DNA of 64,000 nt from Lamellibrachia columna (lineage: Eukaryota; Annelida; Polychaeta; Sabellida; Siboglinidae): the NCBI GenBank assembly GCA_963662155.1, contig OY759262.1:13034282-13098281 (forward strand), read 5' to 3'. Below the pieces are notes generated by a model that was not told the origin of the DNA, did not search any database, and worked only from the letters and a program-made list of their open reading frames with translations. Positions 1 through 15,900 of the stretch are shown piece by piece (positions within the stretch are counted from its first letter, which is position 1; each line of letters opens with the position of its first letter). The translations under genes were made by a program, and so were the position numbers.

Positions 1-2113
<2,113 letters not shown>

Positions 2114-2190
2114 AAATATGATAAGTTGTATTGTGAATTGTATTGTGACCAACTTCTGTGGGACGCTGTCAAACGACTGGATGATAATAC

Positions 2191-4340
2191 CAATGATGAA
2201 ATAGAAAGGATATGAGACCGATGCCGTCGCTGTTATGAGAGCCGTCTAGCTGACCGTGGTCGTACATGTCGCACGTCTTGAAGAGCGGTGCATGCAGGGA
2301 GATGTCTGGGGTGTGGGCCATGTTGGGGGAGCCATGCTCGGCCGTCGAAGGCGAGTGTGACGAGATCTGATGAAGGCCGTCGCCGAATGTCCGTTGGTCA
2401 CCGCCATGACTGTACATAGCCAGCACGTCTGAGTGCTGCAAACTCGGGTTGGGGATGGCGACGGAAGTCGGCAGACTCATCGGTAGCAACGACGGTACCG
2501 GATAGCGTTCGTGCGGCGGCGTGCCCGACAGCGGGAACGGCCTGCCGAGGTCCGGCCGCGGGCCTTGCACGGACGGGTCCTGCAGGAGGGCGCGGGCGGC
2601 GCGCGGTGACAGTCGGGTGTCCGTCACCTTGGTACGCTTCTTCTTCGGCGTGCTCACCACCAAAGACAAGGCTTCCGTCTGCTCCGGCTCCTTGCCGTAC
2701 ACGGGCTGCATGGCCGCCGCTGCTGCCGCCGCCGCCGCTGCAGCCGCCGCCATCTGGTTCGAGTAGAAGGGTGGCGGGGCGAAGAAGTGATGGTGCATCT
2801 TAGCGAGGTCGGCGAATGATTTGGGATGCTCGTCAAAGAACGGGTTTAGCATCTTGTCCGTCACTTTTGTGCGGGTCGGTTTCGGGGTGGAGTGACGTGG
2901 ACCGTCGCGCGCTGCAACCGACAGCTTGTCTCGGCCAGCGCAGTGATTTACAACTATGTTATTGTTATTGTTGTTGGTGACTGTCTCTTTGTCAAAGCCT
3001 GTCAACTTGGGCATCTCTTTGAAGCGACTGTCCGATTTCTTTTGCTCTTCGACAAACTTGGTCACGATGCTGTCGACCAGTGTGCCGACGCTTCGTGTTA
3101 TTTCGGCCTTCAGTATCTTGGCGAAGCCCCGCAGGTCCGACGGCGCGCCGGCCCTCAGTGCAAGCGTCTGCTGCTTCACTGACCTCTCGTCGATTCTGCT
3201 CGCCCGTCGCACAAAGTCGGTCGCGTCGGTCATCTGCTCTATTGCTGCAGACAACACCCCGATTTTGTTCTGGTTGTCAAACTTCGAGTCGTCCTTGTTC
3301 GGGTCGTTGCCGGCGAAAAGATCGACGGTTTCGTCATCGAACAGTTCAGCGTACTTCGTCTGCATCTTCGTGAGTTGTTCCTGCATGAACTTGAGCTGTT
3401 GCTGCAGGAGGCTCTTCTCCTGACGACGGTGCTTGCTGCACGGCTCGTCACCGTTCGCGTCGTGTTGCTGCGGCGTGTACTGCTTCCGCTTGGGTCGCCG
3501 CCCTGGAGACGACGGACGGTTGCCGTCGTTCATCTTGCACGGCGGCGAGCCGGCCCGCATACTGCTGATGATGTTCTCGACGCGGGCCCTCTTGGCCTCC
3601 GCCGAGTCGCCCGTGCTGTCCCCGGTCTGACCGTCGTCACCGCTTCCGTGCTTGGCTGCGTCGTCGTTCCAGCCCATCACCTTGCTGGAGTAGGAGCTGG
3701 CGTCGGCCAGGGCAGGCTCCTGGTCGCTCGTCTCCTCCACCGACGACATCTCGTTGGGTGTACCGGAGTAGAGCGAGTCGCTGTCGGCGTCCACCTCGTA
3801 GCCGCCGTTTCTCGCCAGCCCCGGTCGCTCGCGGTCGTTCTGGAGCATCTGGGCGAACACCCCGCTGTCCGCCGTATCGACGCAGTCGCCGTTGGCCGGT
3901 GTCGTCGCGTCTTCGTTTTCCTTCCTCTGCAGGATTCCACGCAGCATGTGCGAGCTTTCGCGCGGGAAGAACTCGTGTTCCGTCTGGTGGCCGTTCACCG
4001 GCTGCTCCGACAGACACCTGCTCATGGCACTGAAGTGTCCCGAGATGAAGGCGTTATTTCCGTTCGTCGTGTTCTCCTCTGCGATCGTGTGGTACAAGTC
4101 TTTGTCGCTTGACCCGTTCACCGGTGCATCGGGTTCGCTCTTGTCGACCCAGCGGTCCTTCAGTAGATTCGCCACTTTGTAAAGACTGCCAAGTTCGAGT
4201 GGCGACTCACTACGAGTCGTCGGTTCAACCGGCGCAGCGCCGCGCGTCGCGAGGTCACTATTCCCGGAAGCGTCGCCGTCGGTGACCGGCGGTTTGTAGG
4301 AGATCGCCAGCCCTCCTTCGATGTTTCCCGAAGACGTCAT
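2191..4340 (-). CDS. prospero: Prospero/PROX homeobox transcription factor, N-terminal coding exon (partial gene)
   Basis: Prospero proteins are atypical homeodomain transcription factors that control neural and other cell-fate decisions in the nucleus. This single open exon codes for about 710 residues from the ATG at 4340. Features in order: RVENIISSM around 253-261, a family hallmark; a basic nuclear-localisation stretch [13 protein letters not shown] around 280-292; a Gln-rich coiled segment around 309-330; poly-Asn near 456; poly-Ala near 530-544; [15 protein letters not shown] around 567-581; and [13 protein letters not shown] around 623-635. The C-terminal homeo-prospero domain is absent and must be in later exons beyond the left edge. 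The exact donor is uncertain: GT dinucleotides at 2190-2189 and 2218-2217 (minus strand) are possible, and the frame otherwise stops at 2169. High GC and homopolymeric codon runs set it apart from its AT-rich surroundings. Family assignment is firm; the exon end is not. Confidence 0.88.
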
Positions 4341-4425
4341 ATCTCAAAGCAGTGCGTTTCACAGTGCGGGTTGCCGGTAACAACGGAACAGTTCGCGCAG
4401 GAGCGGTCAAACTAGCGGCTCATTC
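4341..4425 (-). other. prospero: Prospero 5' UTR segment with 3' splice acceptor
   Basis: Reading the minus strand, a pyrimidine-rich tract ending TTGTATTTCAG places an acceptor just before 4425. The exon would then start with about 85 untranslated bases before the ATG at 4340, so at least one non-coding exon lies further right. That exon was not found; GC-rich stretches at 5580-6100 and 6940-7400 are possible locations. Confidence 0.6.
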
Positions 4426-5292
4426 CTGAAATACAAAGAAACATGTGTTACACGCAATTATTAGTATAGCCACAGGCGCAGCTTTTGCTCCACGCCAGAT
4501 TTTGCGTCATTTTGTTATTTCGAATACCGATACCTTGCGCAAAGTTTCTTCAGATTTTTTTGAACACGACGTATTCTATTACGTAAGGCAAGAACTAACT
4601 CGACCAATGCCCGCAACCTTACGCGACACGCCATGCGATGTTTAACGATCCCCCGGCAAAGTTACGGGTGACACTACCCTACTGCGGTCACATTACTGTA
4701 CCTAAAGGCGGTGTTAGTCAGTATTGCATGTGTCGGAAAAAAACATTTCTGTATGGAGTGTGTCTGGCAAAGCCGCCAACAGGCGCTCGCGTTTGTCTCG
4801 TGTTGCGTTATCACAAACAAATACTAGAATACGGACAACCATCGTTTTTAATAAACCTCAGCGCACACGGGAACACACTGTTTCGCGTGTATACGCCGTG
4901 AGTGGAAATAGTATTTCGCGCGAAGTAAGTCGTTCTTTGAAGTCTACGCACTCAAGGGCTGCGAACAGAGAAGACAGGCTGACGAAGCATCATTTTTACA
5001 AATGACGTAATTACAGTTTTGATCAGTATTGTTCACGCAAGAAACAAATTTAATAAGGATTTATGAATAGGCAGTATATTTAGAAGTTGATACTCGAGTG
5101 TCTTGGATTATACGACTACACTTTTCATAACAAATATTGTGTTGAGTTTTTGTATTCCTGCATGTGTTTCAAACTGGAATTCAATGTAATTATCGAGATA
5201 ATGATAATTTAGATGCAAGGAGATTCAGGGTGAGCGTGGCCTCTGACATCATCATATAACTTTAACGCGAGGTCAGCGAATGGCATTCTCCA

Positions 5293-5362
5293 AACACACC
5301 ACTGCTATAGAACACACCACTGCTATAGAACACGCCACTGCTATAGAACACACCACTGCTGG
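5293..5362. repeat. 18-bp tandem repeat, about 4 copies
   Basis: The unit AACACACCACTGCTATAG is repeated about four times, with one A-to-G change in the third copy. It lies in the prospero upstream region. Confidence 0.9.
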
Positions 5363-6162
5363 AACACCCGGCCCGCTACGACAACACCTTTGTATATACA
5401 ACTGATTGTAACAAATGACATTGCCCGCTACTATATAGTCACGTCATAAAACAGTCACCAGGATTTTATTGCGGGGCTTTTTGTATAGGACTGGATTACG
5501 TTGTCACTGAGTCTGTCTCACAGCATGATTTTTTAAACAAAACATTATCTCTTTCCAATGGGTGTTATAACTTTAGCTCCGCCTAAGTGACGCTTCGCCA
5601 AACAGTGCGGTTCCGTTGTACTAAGGTGGCGCTATCTGCGAAGCGAACATTGTCCGCAATGTAAATGTTTTATGTAAAGTGTTTGTCAGCGTCGCGAGAA
5701 CGCGGCGATAGCGTCTGCCGCCTTATCGGGCAGCGATCGGGACGCGCCCGCTCGCGTATCGAGTAGTTAGTCTCAGTCGCCATAGTTAATAATTAACGCG
5801 GCCGCGCGCGCCGCAGAATGACGCGACGAATTGATCAATTAAAGATATTAAACCGATTGTTGTCACTCGCAGTCGGATCTCGCTGTCGACGCCGCTCTCC
5901 CCGGTGCATTCATCCAGTATTTATTGGTGTCGCTTCTTACTGCGCTCACAATATCGCAGCTCTTTGTTCCAGCCCGCTCGACTATGACGTCAAGCCTGCC
6001 TACCTGCGCGACAAACACCTGCTTTTTTTTGCACATACAAAGTTGGCGAAGGCCGCGCGACATTACGTTGCTCGTGACAACGGCACGCGCTAAAACAACA
6101 TTAGTCTATATCGACAAACGTATACATTTAGCTTTCTGGCGTGCGTGTGCGATTGTGATTGC

Positions 6163-6302
<140 letters not shown>

Positions 6303-6410
6303 CTGTAGCTTGCTTATAATTTTGTTATTGGTCTTAACTTTTGAGAAGCTTCTTTAATTTGTTATTGATCTTATTGTTTAAGAAGCTTCTTTTGGTTTAT
6401 TCTTGAGATG

Positions 6411-6451
6411 GTGCGTGTGCGTGTGCGTGTGCGTGTGCGTGTGCGTGTGTG
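6411..6451. repeat. (GTGTGC)n microsatellite
   Basis: A six-base unit GTGCGT is repeated about six times, 110 bases after the larger GT/GCGT tract. Confidence 0.9.
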
Positions 6452-7688
6452 CATATAACGAAATGGGTAAGAATGCCAAAAAGTGCATCTTAGTTACAGT
6501 GCCATCATAACGCAAGATGCCATCAAAAGAAAACCGCGGACGGACTACCTCACACACGAGACTGAAACACTCTCAGTCCATGGTCGAGATCAAAGGCAGA
6601 ACTGGTCGCCAGAGCAGCCAAATTAATGTGCCAGTGATCATGCCGGTGGACGGATGTATCGGTAATAGTGTTGATTGCGATAACTGCGCAAATTGTTTCA
6701 GCTTTAAGTTCGTTTTCCTGCACTTACAGCAAGGAAATCGAAACTTATATGACAAGTCCTAAAGCTGGAACACAATTATATTCGCACCAGTCCGCCAATT
6801 ATTCCGCTGAAGCAACAGCGTTTTTATATAACACCGCATGCGTTCAATATGCATAGTGCGATCGATGCGCCGAGCTTCGAGCAAGTGTATCCCATCAAAG
6901 GAAAATGATTTTGCAATTGTTTGTCCTTCATAAAGCGACGCTGGCCGCTGAATGGACTGCGCTTTATTGTAGACGATGCCCGTCGGGGGACCGCTTGCTC
7001 TCTAAGCGACGCCGTAAATGGTTAACCAGACACGACACCACCGATCTACGCCTGAGATGATAACGTACACCAGCCGCCGAGTGGCCATCCCTCGGAGAGA
7101 TAGGATTGTGTCGTGGTCGGCGTGAGTCGCTTCAGAATTCTCTGTCCCCGTTGTGCGACCGGTACAGGTCGCTGACACGACCGAGCAGGCGTTACGCCCG
7201 AGTGACCGCGAGGAGTGCGTGTGCCTCAGGGCTGGAAAGGGAGAACAATTGGCGTTGTGGTCGCGAGAGTACTCGACCCGGGCGCTGCAGAACATCAACA
7301 GATGGTCGAGGGAAAGATGTACATTCGAGAAGGAGTGTGTTTGGCATGCTCCGTCGACCGACACGTCCGTCTGTCGTTGTCCGTTAAAACGAATGTTTTA
7401 ATAAGATTTTTTAGACTTCTCAATTGTCTGTGTCAGCACGTACTCCAGTTTCAGAGTAGATCATCATGTTTGCGGATTACTGTACATACCCATATATTGG
7501 CCTACTTTTCACGGTTGCGAATAATTTATTTATATACATAAATAACGAAACTTAGATAAACAATTTTGACCTACACTGTTCGGCGAGGGCATCTGTCAGA
7601 ACTTCAATCATTCCATATCTTTGAGTTTTTCGCACATTTTCTGTTTCATCGTGACACTTGTCTGTTTTCCACATAGTCACCAGTTAAC

Positions 7689-7927
<239 letters not shown>

Positions 7928-9813
7928 TCTTTCTGTATAGTTCGTTGCAAGAGATTGTCTACATTTTCATGTCTCTATAAATGCATTTTTAACCCATTAA
8001 CACCATGTAGTTGTTATAAACACATTAAAACATTGTTGCAGGTACCAGAAGAGTAGGATACGTGAAAGTATTTATATTTATACACAATATTGTGTGACAC
8101 GTATGGCCGCACGCACGCTCGCCGTACAAGTTCGTGTGCTTAAATTGCCCGTATGCACGGTCAATTTATAACGATTAATATGTTGTGTCGAGTCGACAGA
8201 TCGACAACGCGACCCCCCTCCACAACGAGCCGTGTTAAACACACTTTCGATGTAGAAATTTCTGCCTACTTCATTGCGACCGGTTCGTCTTCCACACATT
8301 ACACAGATGCCGCAAGGAAAGCTGCGACCGGTGACACAATCACACAGTTTCCAAGGCCGTTTCTAATACATCATTAGTCTAACAAACTAGGTACGACATT
8401 GCGAACGGTTCGTCTTCCACAAATTAAACATATTCTGCGTACATATATGTGTACTACTGTATGTGAATAGAGATTACTATCTTGGTCCGGTTACATAATC
8501 ACATATTTAAAGAATACAATTAATACAGTACAATTTATCATTTATTACAACTTTATACAATTTATTTTCCGCCGAGCGTAACATAGGGAACTGTTAGGGT
8601 ACTTGAATACATCATATGTAGCACGACCGTTTTCTTCTTATAGTGTCTATTTGAGGCGTTAAGTCAGAAAACAGGTGTTGGCTGGACCACTTCCCTCGCG
8701 GCCGCACGCGTCTTCATTGTTTGCCCGCCGTCCAAGTAATTCGCCGTCTTTCACGGCGCAGCTGTCACCGTAAACCACGGGAACAAAGCAAGAAAACCAG
8801 CCAAGCGCGACACATAAGAAATTCAAATATTTCGCTGCTCTCTCGTTGTTGTTGGCACGCGTACGTAACACTTGTAAGTGAACTTTCACATCCATGGTCA
8901 TAAATGGAGCGATGTCGATACAAACGACATTCATTGTGTTGTTAACGTCCAATTCCGCGAATATACCACGCAGGCAGTTATTGCACAGCCAATTCACGGG
9001 TAGCAATGCCGTGGTTATGATAGGATATTTCTGAATGTATGCATTATCATAATTACACGTGTTCTCATCAATATGCAGGCTTTCAATTTAGTACTTTCAT
9101 TACAGATAAAAGCACACAACAGCCGTGGAGCTATGCCTATTCAGTAAAGTTTAAAATATGGCTTAGGCCTACGTAGGTGTATTATAAACAATAATAATTA
9201 TTATTTTGTAAAACTATTTTAGACAGCACCAGTAAAATCCATGACTTTAATGCACAAGTGGTTTATTCTGTAAAAATTTAATGCGACAATAGAATAATAT
9301 ATTTAAGAACATGTGTAAATGTTAGTTTTATGACATCGTTCATCTAAAGCATTCTATAGTAAACACATAAGAATAGGACCACAAAAAGTTATAATCTAAG
9401 TTGTTTTAATATGATTAATCTACTTTTACAGCACCGTGCACGCATTTGGTATGTTTATTAACTTTTTCTGGTTGAAATTAATTATAAAGATATGTTGCTG
9501 TTTGGGTTAGTGTGCAGCATCTCTCCAACTTGTCACTCATAGTGGGTCAAAATTTGCTCATCAAGATCGCGGCGACAGCAGGTGTGTCATCAAACATGTT
9601 CTTGCAACACCCTGGATGATTTTAATTTGTTTTTCAAAACTAGACTTCCCTATAATGTAGTTGAATGGCACAGTCGACAAACAAAGTCTTACCTGCATAG
9701 TGTCCCCGGTTGTTTACAGATGTCAATGCGTCAACTGTACTCCAAGACACTGATGAAGAATCGCATCAACAAAGAAGTTTGTCCCTTCTACCTCGTTTCT
9801 GATAGGCCAGTAG

Positions 9814-9826
9814 GACGCATGCGCAC
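9814..9826. promoter_or_regulatory. NRF-1-type binding site upstream of DLST
   Basis: The sequence GACGCATGCGCAC contains a near-perfect match to the palindromic NRF-1 consensus TGCGCATGCGCA. It lies about 15 bases before the DLST ATG at 9841. NRF-1 sites are a known feature of promoters of nuclear genes for mitochondrial proteins, and they tend to sit close to the transcription start. This fits the function of the downstream gene. No TATA box was seen nearby. Confidence 0.55.
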
Positions 9827-9840
9827 TGTTGTCTTTTCCA

Positions 9841-9930
9841 ATGGCAGCGGTGATGTTGTGTGCTTCGCGGTACGCGCCGCGAAGGTTTATCTCTAATATA
9901 GCCAACTGGTTTCAGTTAACCAGAAACAAG
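9841..9930 (+). CDS. DLST: DLST exon 1, start of mitochondrial targeting sequence
   Basis: The exon has thirty codons from an ATG in CCAATGG and ends at CAAG|GTAATG. The peptide includes [12 protein letters not shown], which is rich in Arg and hydroxyl residues and has no acidic residue, as expected for a cleavable matrix-targeting leader. The link to the downstream exons rests on phase, leader character and the NRF-1-type site rather than on sequence identity, because leaders are poorly conserved. Confidence 0.65.
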
Positions 9931-12900
9931 GTAATGTGCGAATTGTGTAGGTCCATGCCGATTCGTTTCCAGCTGTTTATGTCACGCAGCGAATGCAGCG
10001 AAAGAAGATGCAATTGACCTTGCATATTGTAAACATGACAGCTAACCTCGGTCTCGGACAAGTCAGTGACTGGAAAGTAGTTTCTAGCTTATGCCATGGA
10101 ATGGATGCTACGTTGTCACTCAAAGAAAGTACAACTACGTTATCACCTTACGATTTCGTATATCTACTTTGATCTTGTGGCATTTTTTTCCCAGCGAATG
10201 GACGTGTGATGTTATGCCGGCTTCCGCGCGATTGCATAATAACGTGTCCTTGACATGCGTTAAATAACTGAACGATTCAGTGTCGCTAAAATTCGCTGAA
10301 GGAAAATAAAAAGGTGGATTGCAATTAATTAATACGCAAACATGTTACTACATGGTTAGACACGGGGGGTAAATAACAAACCACAATAATTGATATTACA
10401 CATGTAAATCAAGCATAACTATACTATAACTATGAATATGATGTGGTCCTGGGACCACCACCACAAGTACACAACGTACATACATTTGTTTCCTTCACAT
10501 TTGCTTTACAACATTGGCTTGGCTTGCAACTTATATAATGATTAATAGCATTGACCCAGCATTACCACATTGATCCTCCATTGTATTGCAGGAAGTTTAA
10601 ATGTATTAGGTCAGTGTGACATGTCGTTGATCAATGGCTTTATCATGAAGAGGTTACCTATTTCTTGTAATATTATCTTAACTAATTCCAGCTGCATTGT
10701 AGACTTAGCTAGGCTTCTCCAACAACATTTCTAATTTTAGCCTCATTCATAGTTTTACACCATATGTTTGTAGTTTATTTGCAAGGTACTAAGTCAATGC
10801 AACCTATAGAAGGTCAGTTGGACCTGATTGGTGAATGGATAGTTCATAAAAAGTATAGCACATTTCTTATGATATTATCTTCACTTATTCAGAATTAATT
10901 GTTCATTCTATGGTATGGAGGCCGTTAAAGTGTTATACCTTCTAACTGGGCACATCAGCAATGTGGTTTCAGGAGAGACCATCTGCTGTTGCCCATAGTG
11001 TAGGCACAGACACTTTGCCTGGAGGTATTTCAACACATCAGACAAATTCTTGAAACCTCTAGTTCAGTATTGAATTTATTGCTCACAATTTAACAGTTCA
11101 TAGGAGCAAAGTGGTCAGTTTATTGCCACAAGCAAAAAGATATTCTCCTTTAGGCGGGCAGTAGATAGCAGTAAAACCCACGCCTTTGGCAGAGCAGCAC
11201 CGTTTGATTGCTTCGGGTCTGTCAGCCAATGTTAAGGGCCATCTTTCACCTCTGAGCAATTTACTTTTAGAGTGGGGTCATGCTTTGCCAAAACTGCTGC
11301 ATTTGTGCACTGTCCTATAATTATGAATTTGCTTTTTATAAATGCATTTCATAATGCACATGTTGGATTAAAAATTATGTTGATTTTTGTCTTTAAGCAT
11401 AATATACTAACTGTTTTGTTTTCCGTTTCAGCCAGCTGTTCCATATGCAACAAAGCAGCTTGCAAACGGTACATACACATTTATTTCATCATAGTGAATA
11501 GTACAATATAGATTCCAGGTTAATAGTTACATTATGTATGTTTTATGCTATCATAATTGTTGTTTTGTATAAGTGTAAGTTGGGCACACTAGTGTTGAGA
11601 CTGCGCTTAGTACTAGACAAGCCAGTAGGTGGAACCATTGTGCAGTTGTTGCATTTTTCCTTTACCGGTGAAATTTATTATTCAGTTATAAAAGTTTCTA
11701 ATTTAGTGTTGGTAATATGTTTCAGCAGCAGAATATATTAGAAACCCACGTAATGGCTTACAGCTGCTGAAAAGGTGAGTGCATACAATCAGCCAAGCGC
11801 ATAGGGGAAGGCAGTGTTAGTTGAGCCACCAATGTTTCTGAGGAAGCTTTAGCAGCAACAATTACATGATGTCAACCAGTGACTGAACATGTTATTAGAA
11901 CACTATTGACGTACAATAAGTGCCATTTGTCACAACAGTAAAAAAATGCCAGTTAAAAGCATGTTTTTTGATGTTTATCAAAACTGTTGATGATTGTGAT
12001 TAATGTCTGCTGGTCTGTAAAATATAAACACACGTGACCAGACTTTATTGTTTGTGCACTTACAAATGGCTTAACTATGCACAGTTGATGAGAAGTTAAT
12101 AAAAAAAACGTAATTGTCGAAATGCGGTTAGTTAAGTCGCCCAAGGGAGGGTTAGTTGAGCAGTGGTTAAAGAATGAAGACAAGTGTTGTTTACCACAAA
12201 ATACATCAAGGAATAAATTTTTTCAAGCAAATTGGGACATTGGATTGCTACAAGGAAACATTAGCAGTTAGTTACAATGGTTGCAATTGGCCTATATGTC
12301 TATATTGATTTAAAAAGGTACGTTCTTATATAACGCAGTATCCAGTCCTCGGGACTGCTCAAAGCACTTTACACTTCACCCCCTGGCAGAACTATTCATT
12401 CTAATATATTCTCGACTTCAATGGGAAGCATTCAGCCACACTGCAATTACTGCACGAAGACTATTTGTTCAGATATCCACCTCTGTCTGTAGCCAGGTAC
12501 TCATATTGCTGAGTGAACTGTGGCAACGTGGGATGAACGAAATTGCCAAAGCTTTGAAACGGCAGCAAGAGGATTTGAAACCGGGTTCTCTCGATTGAGA
12601 GTCTTGTGTTCTAACCACCTCGCCACTGTGCCTCATATTAAGTGATTAAGTGTATTGACTTATTAATTAAACATGTAGACTTATCAAAGACATGTTGTAC
12701 CCATTGGGTAAATGTGTTGGCTGAGTTGTTATGTAATTTTAGTACAATGCCTACACAAATTATACAAAATAAAGCATTTACCCAACACTGTGGCTCAACT
12801 TACCCCACACCAAGTGTTAGTTGAGCCAACTTACCAACTCTATTTGAATCAGCTACATATAGTTATCTATGCATACTAGATATATTATCTTGGTATAAAA

Positions 12901-15900
12901 TTATCTACTAATAATCATAGTTTATGTGAGTAAAATAATTTTGACTTGTGAATCTAATTGTGACCTAGATATAAAAAAAGAATGAAAAATGGCTCAACTA
13001 ACCCTGCCTTCCTCTATTCAGAGGTCATAAGCCTGGCTGGTGGTGACAAGACGGAGTCACACACTTCCATTACTATTCAGAGGTCATAAGCCTGGCTGGT
13101 GGTGACAAGACGGAGCCACACACTTCCATTACTATTCAGTACCACTAATTGGTGCTATTGTGTGAATTGATGTTTATATTTTTGCAACAGGTGAAATTAT
13201 CAATGTTCAAAGTAACTGCTTACATTTTCGTCAATCTGACAATAAGGATAATTGTTTGTTTTGTAATAAAATAAATATTTTCTGATTGCAAACATGCTAC
13301 AATTTCTGGTACCACAGCCTGTAGTACCCTTCTCAGACAGAGTCGCACACTTCCATGATGTCATTGCTATTCAATACCACTAATTGGTGCTACTGTGTGA
13401 ATTGACGGGCGAAATTATAATTGAATGGATGTTCAAAGTAATTGCTTACATTTTCGTTAATCTGACAATAAGGATAATTGTCTGTTTGGTAATAAAATAA
13501 ATATTTTCTGATTGCAAATATGCTACAATTTCTGGTATCACAGCCTGTAGTACCCCACTCAGTAGTCAGGCTGCACATAAGAATGCTCTGGTTTTTGTCT
13601 CCTTTCTAGGTCCAAATGCATCTTCTCTGAACTATGTTTTGCTAGTGGAGCTGAGAAAAACAGTAGTTTGACCAAAATATAATCATGTTTCAGTGAAGTT
13701 GACTAAGACCTTAGACTTGGCTTTCTCTAGCTATTTGTTCTAGGCTGCATTGTCTTGGCCCAATCCCTGGGAATCTGTCGTGTGCAAAATTTACACTGAA
13801 GACCACATCTACATAACTAATACCGTGGCTAGAGTCTGTCATTCTGCAAGTTGTACACTTGGCATGTTTCAGCTGTGAGAGACGGCACGTCATTCCTTAT
13901 TCACTAGGGTCTAGATGCTTCCACTCATCACGGACTTTATGTAAGTGCCAACACTACACCCTCACCACAGAAACATACTATAATATCTTAAACCTGCCAA
14001 TAAGATATAAACATTTTTAATTGATGTGGTTATGTCTTCAGTGCTCATGCTAAAATTATGATCAAAATTGTGCTGAACATTTTGAATCAATTTCTGACCA
14101 GGCCTCAAAATCTGTTTTTAATCATGATCAAATCACATTAAACAGTTATTGTCAATGTCATTCATTATTAGAATTCTTTTTGGTTTCAGTTAAAATCCAC
14201 ACTGCGTTCAATAACACTACAGCAATGAAACGAATGGCATTCTTAATTATATTTGTTTGTTGAGAGAGTGACATATTGTACATATCAGAGTAAAATGTGC
14301 AATATGTGTTCTGTGAACATAAATCATTCTATAATACAGTGAACTGTTGTAAATAGTGCTCAGTGAAACTGGTAAGAAGACATACCTTGTGTAATGTTCC
14401 ACATAACGTCTAGTCAGATACAGAAATAGCAGCAAGAAGATCCGTCTAGTCATAGTACCATCAACATGTTTGTACTAGACATTTGTTGGGTTAGATATGG
14501 CCATGTTTATTTTTGGTCAATATGAACTTGAGTGGCCCTAGATCCAATCCAGTTGGTAGGTTTATGATTCTGATTGTGTCCTAAAATTGCTATAAGGAAA
14601 TTAATCCAGCAGATCAACATTCTTATGACAGACGTGTGACTGGATAGCTGAAGTGACAAAGGCTGTGTTTTACCACTATTGAGTCCAATATTCCCTTACA
14701 CATGTTTGTAATACATATTGTTTTATAATTAAGTCTGAAAACAAGGTATTCAGACTGAGTTTCAAACTCTCATATTCATCAGTATAAATACAATAATTAA
14801 TCGAAGAACCAAATGTATGATTCAGCCAAAATGTTATGAAAATTTGGCAGAGTCAGAAAATTTGCTATGATGTTGCTTAGACATAATTTTAATTTTCCGA
14901 TGCGCGTTGCAGGGGATGAGGAGATCAAAGTTGTGAAGACGCCACAGTTTGCCGACTCGATCACGGAGGGGGACGTGAGGTGGGATAAAGGTGGGGCAGC
15001 TGACACATTCACCCCCTTGCATCTGTTGTGTTCTCACAGCGCACTTACGAGATGTCTTGTATTTACTGCGTCATCGTTAAACTCTTCACATTTATGAACA
15101 CTGCTCGGTTCTTATCTTAGGCTCATATAACTTGTTGATCATCTTCAGTGCGTTGTTCTTATCTTGTTATGCCTGTCTTGCAGATTTGTTTAAATAAGTG
15201 TCTTCTATTTTCTAAATATTGTTGTGTTTTATCAGCTTATGTCCTGATTGTCTGTGCGATTCCTCACTCATGCTATGGAGTTTTGTTTCACAGCTGTTGG
15301 AGACTTTGTTAAAGAGGATGAAAATGTCGGTGAAATCGAAACAGACAAAGTGAGTAGAATGTTGCCAACTCTACACATTATTGTGTAGATATTTTGATGG
15401 TTAAATTAACTTAAATACACCCTACAGACACATAGGTGCATATGATGATTTTCTGTCAAAAGTTCCAGTTACCGATTACTTTTCAAAACAAAACACCAAT
15501 TCCAATTACAATTCCTGAATTGGAAATGGCGTTTCAATTCCAGTTACAGTGCAATTGATCTTTGCAGCTACAATGCGTCGATGCTTTTACCATTACCAGT
15601 TGACAATTTGAGTAAATCTACCATTTACTTTTCTTCAAAGGCAATCCAATGAGTATGACAGTGTTGTTTGATGACCTTGTGATTTGTTATACAATGACAA
15701 CTGTGTGTTCGCCAGGGAAATTTGTCATTAAATTATCATTTAATAATTTCGCAAGACAGAAAACAACCATTCTGTGAACTATTGTAGACGTCCATCGGTC
15801 TTCCTGCCCCAGTGTCAGGAATTATCGAGGAATTGTTAGCAGAAGATGGCGCCACCGTACAGGCTGGCCAAGACATCTACAAACTGCGCGTTACAGGTGA

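Noticed and set aside
2521..4182. Plus-strand frames opposite the prospero exon
   Set aside because: They are shadows of the GC-rich prospero coding exon; the minus-strand frame has clear family motifs.
7002..7541. Overlapping frames in a GC-richer island
   Set aside because: Frames are open on both strands because of the higher GC. No family similarity was seen. The island may be promoter or untranslated exon sequence, but that cannot be shown.
8659..9006. A minus-strand frame of 115 residues between prospero and DLST
   Set aside because: No recognisable domain, no convincing splice sites or start context, and composition like the surrounding DNA.
12585..12634. A possible tRNA gene on the minus strand
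   Set aside because: A- and B-box-like elements are present, but the sequence does not close into a clean cloverleaf and continues into a repeated SINE body seen elsewhere in the window.
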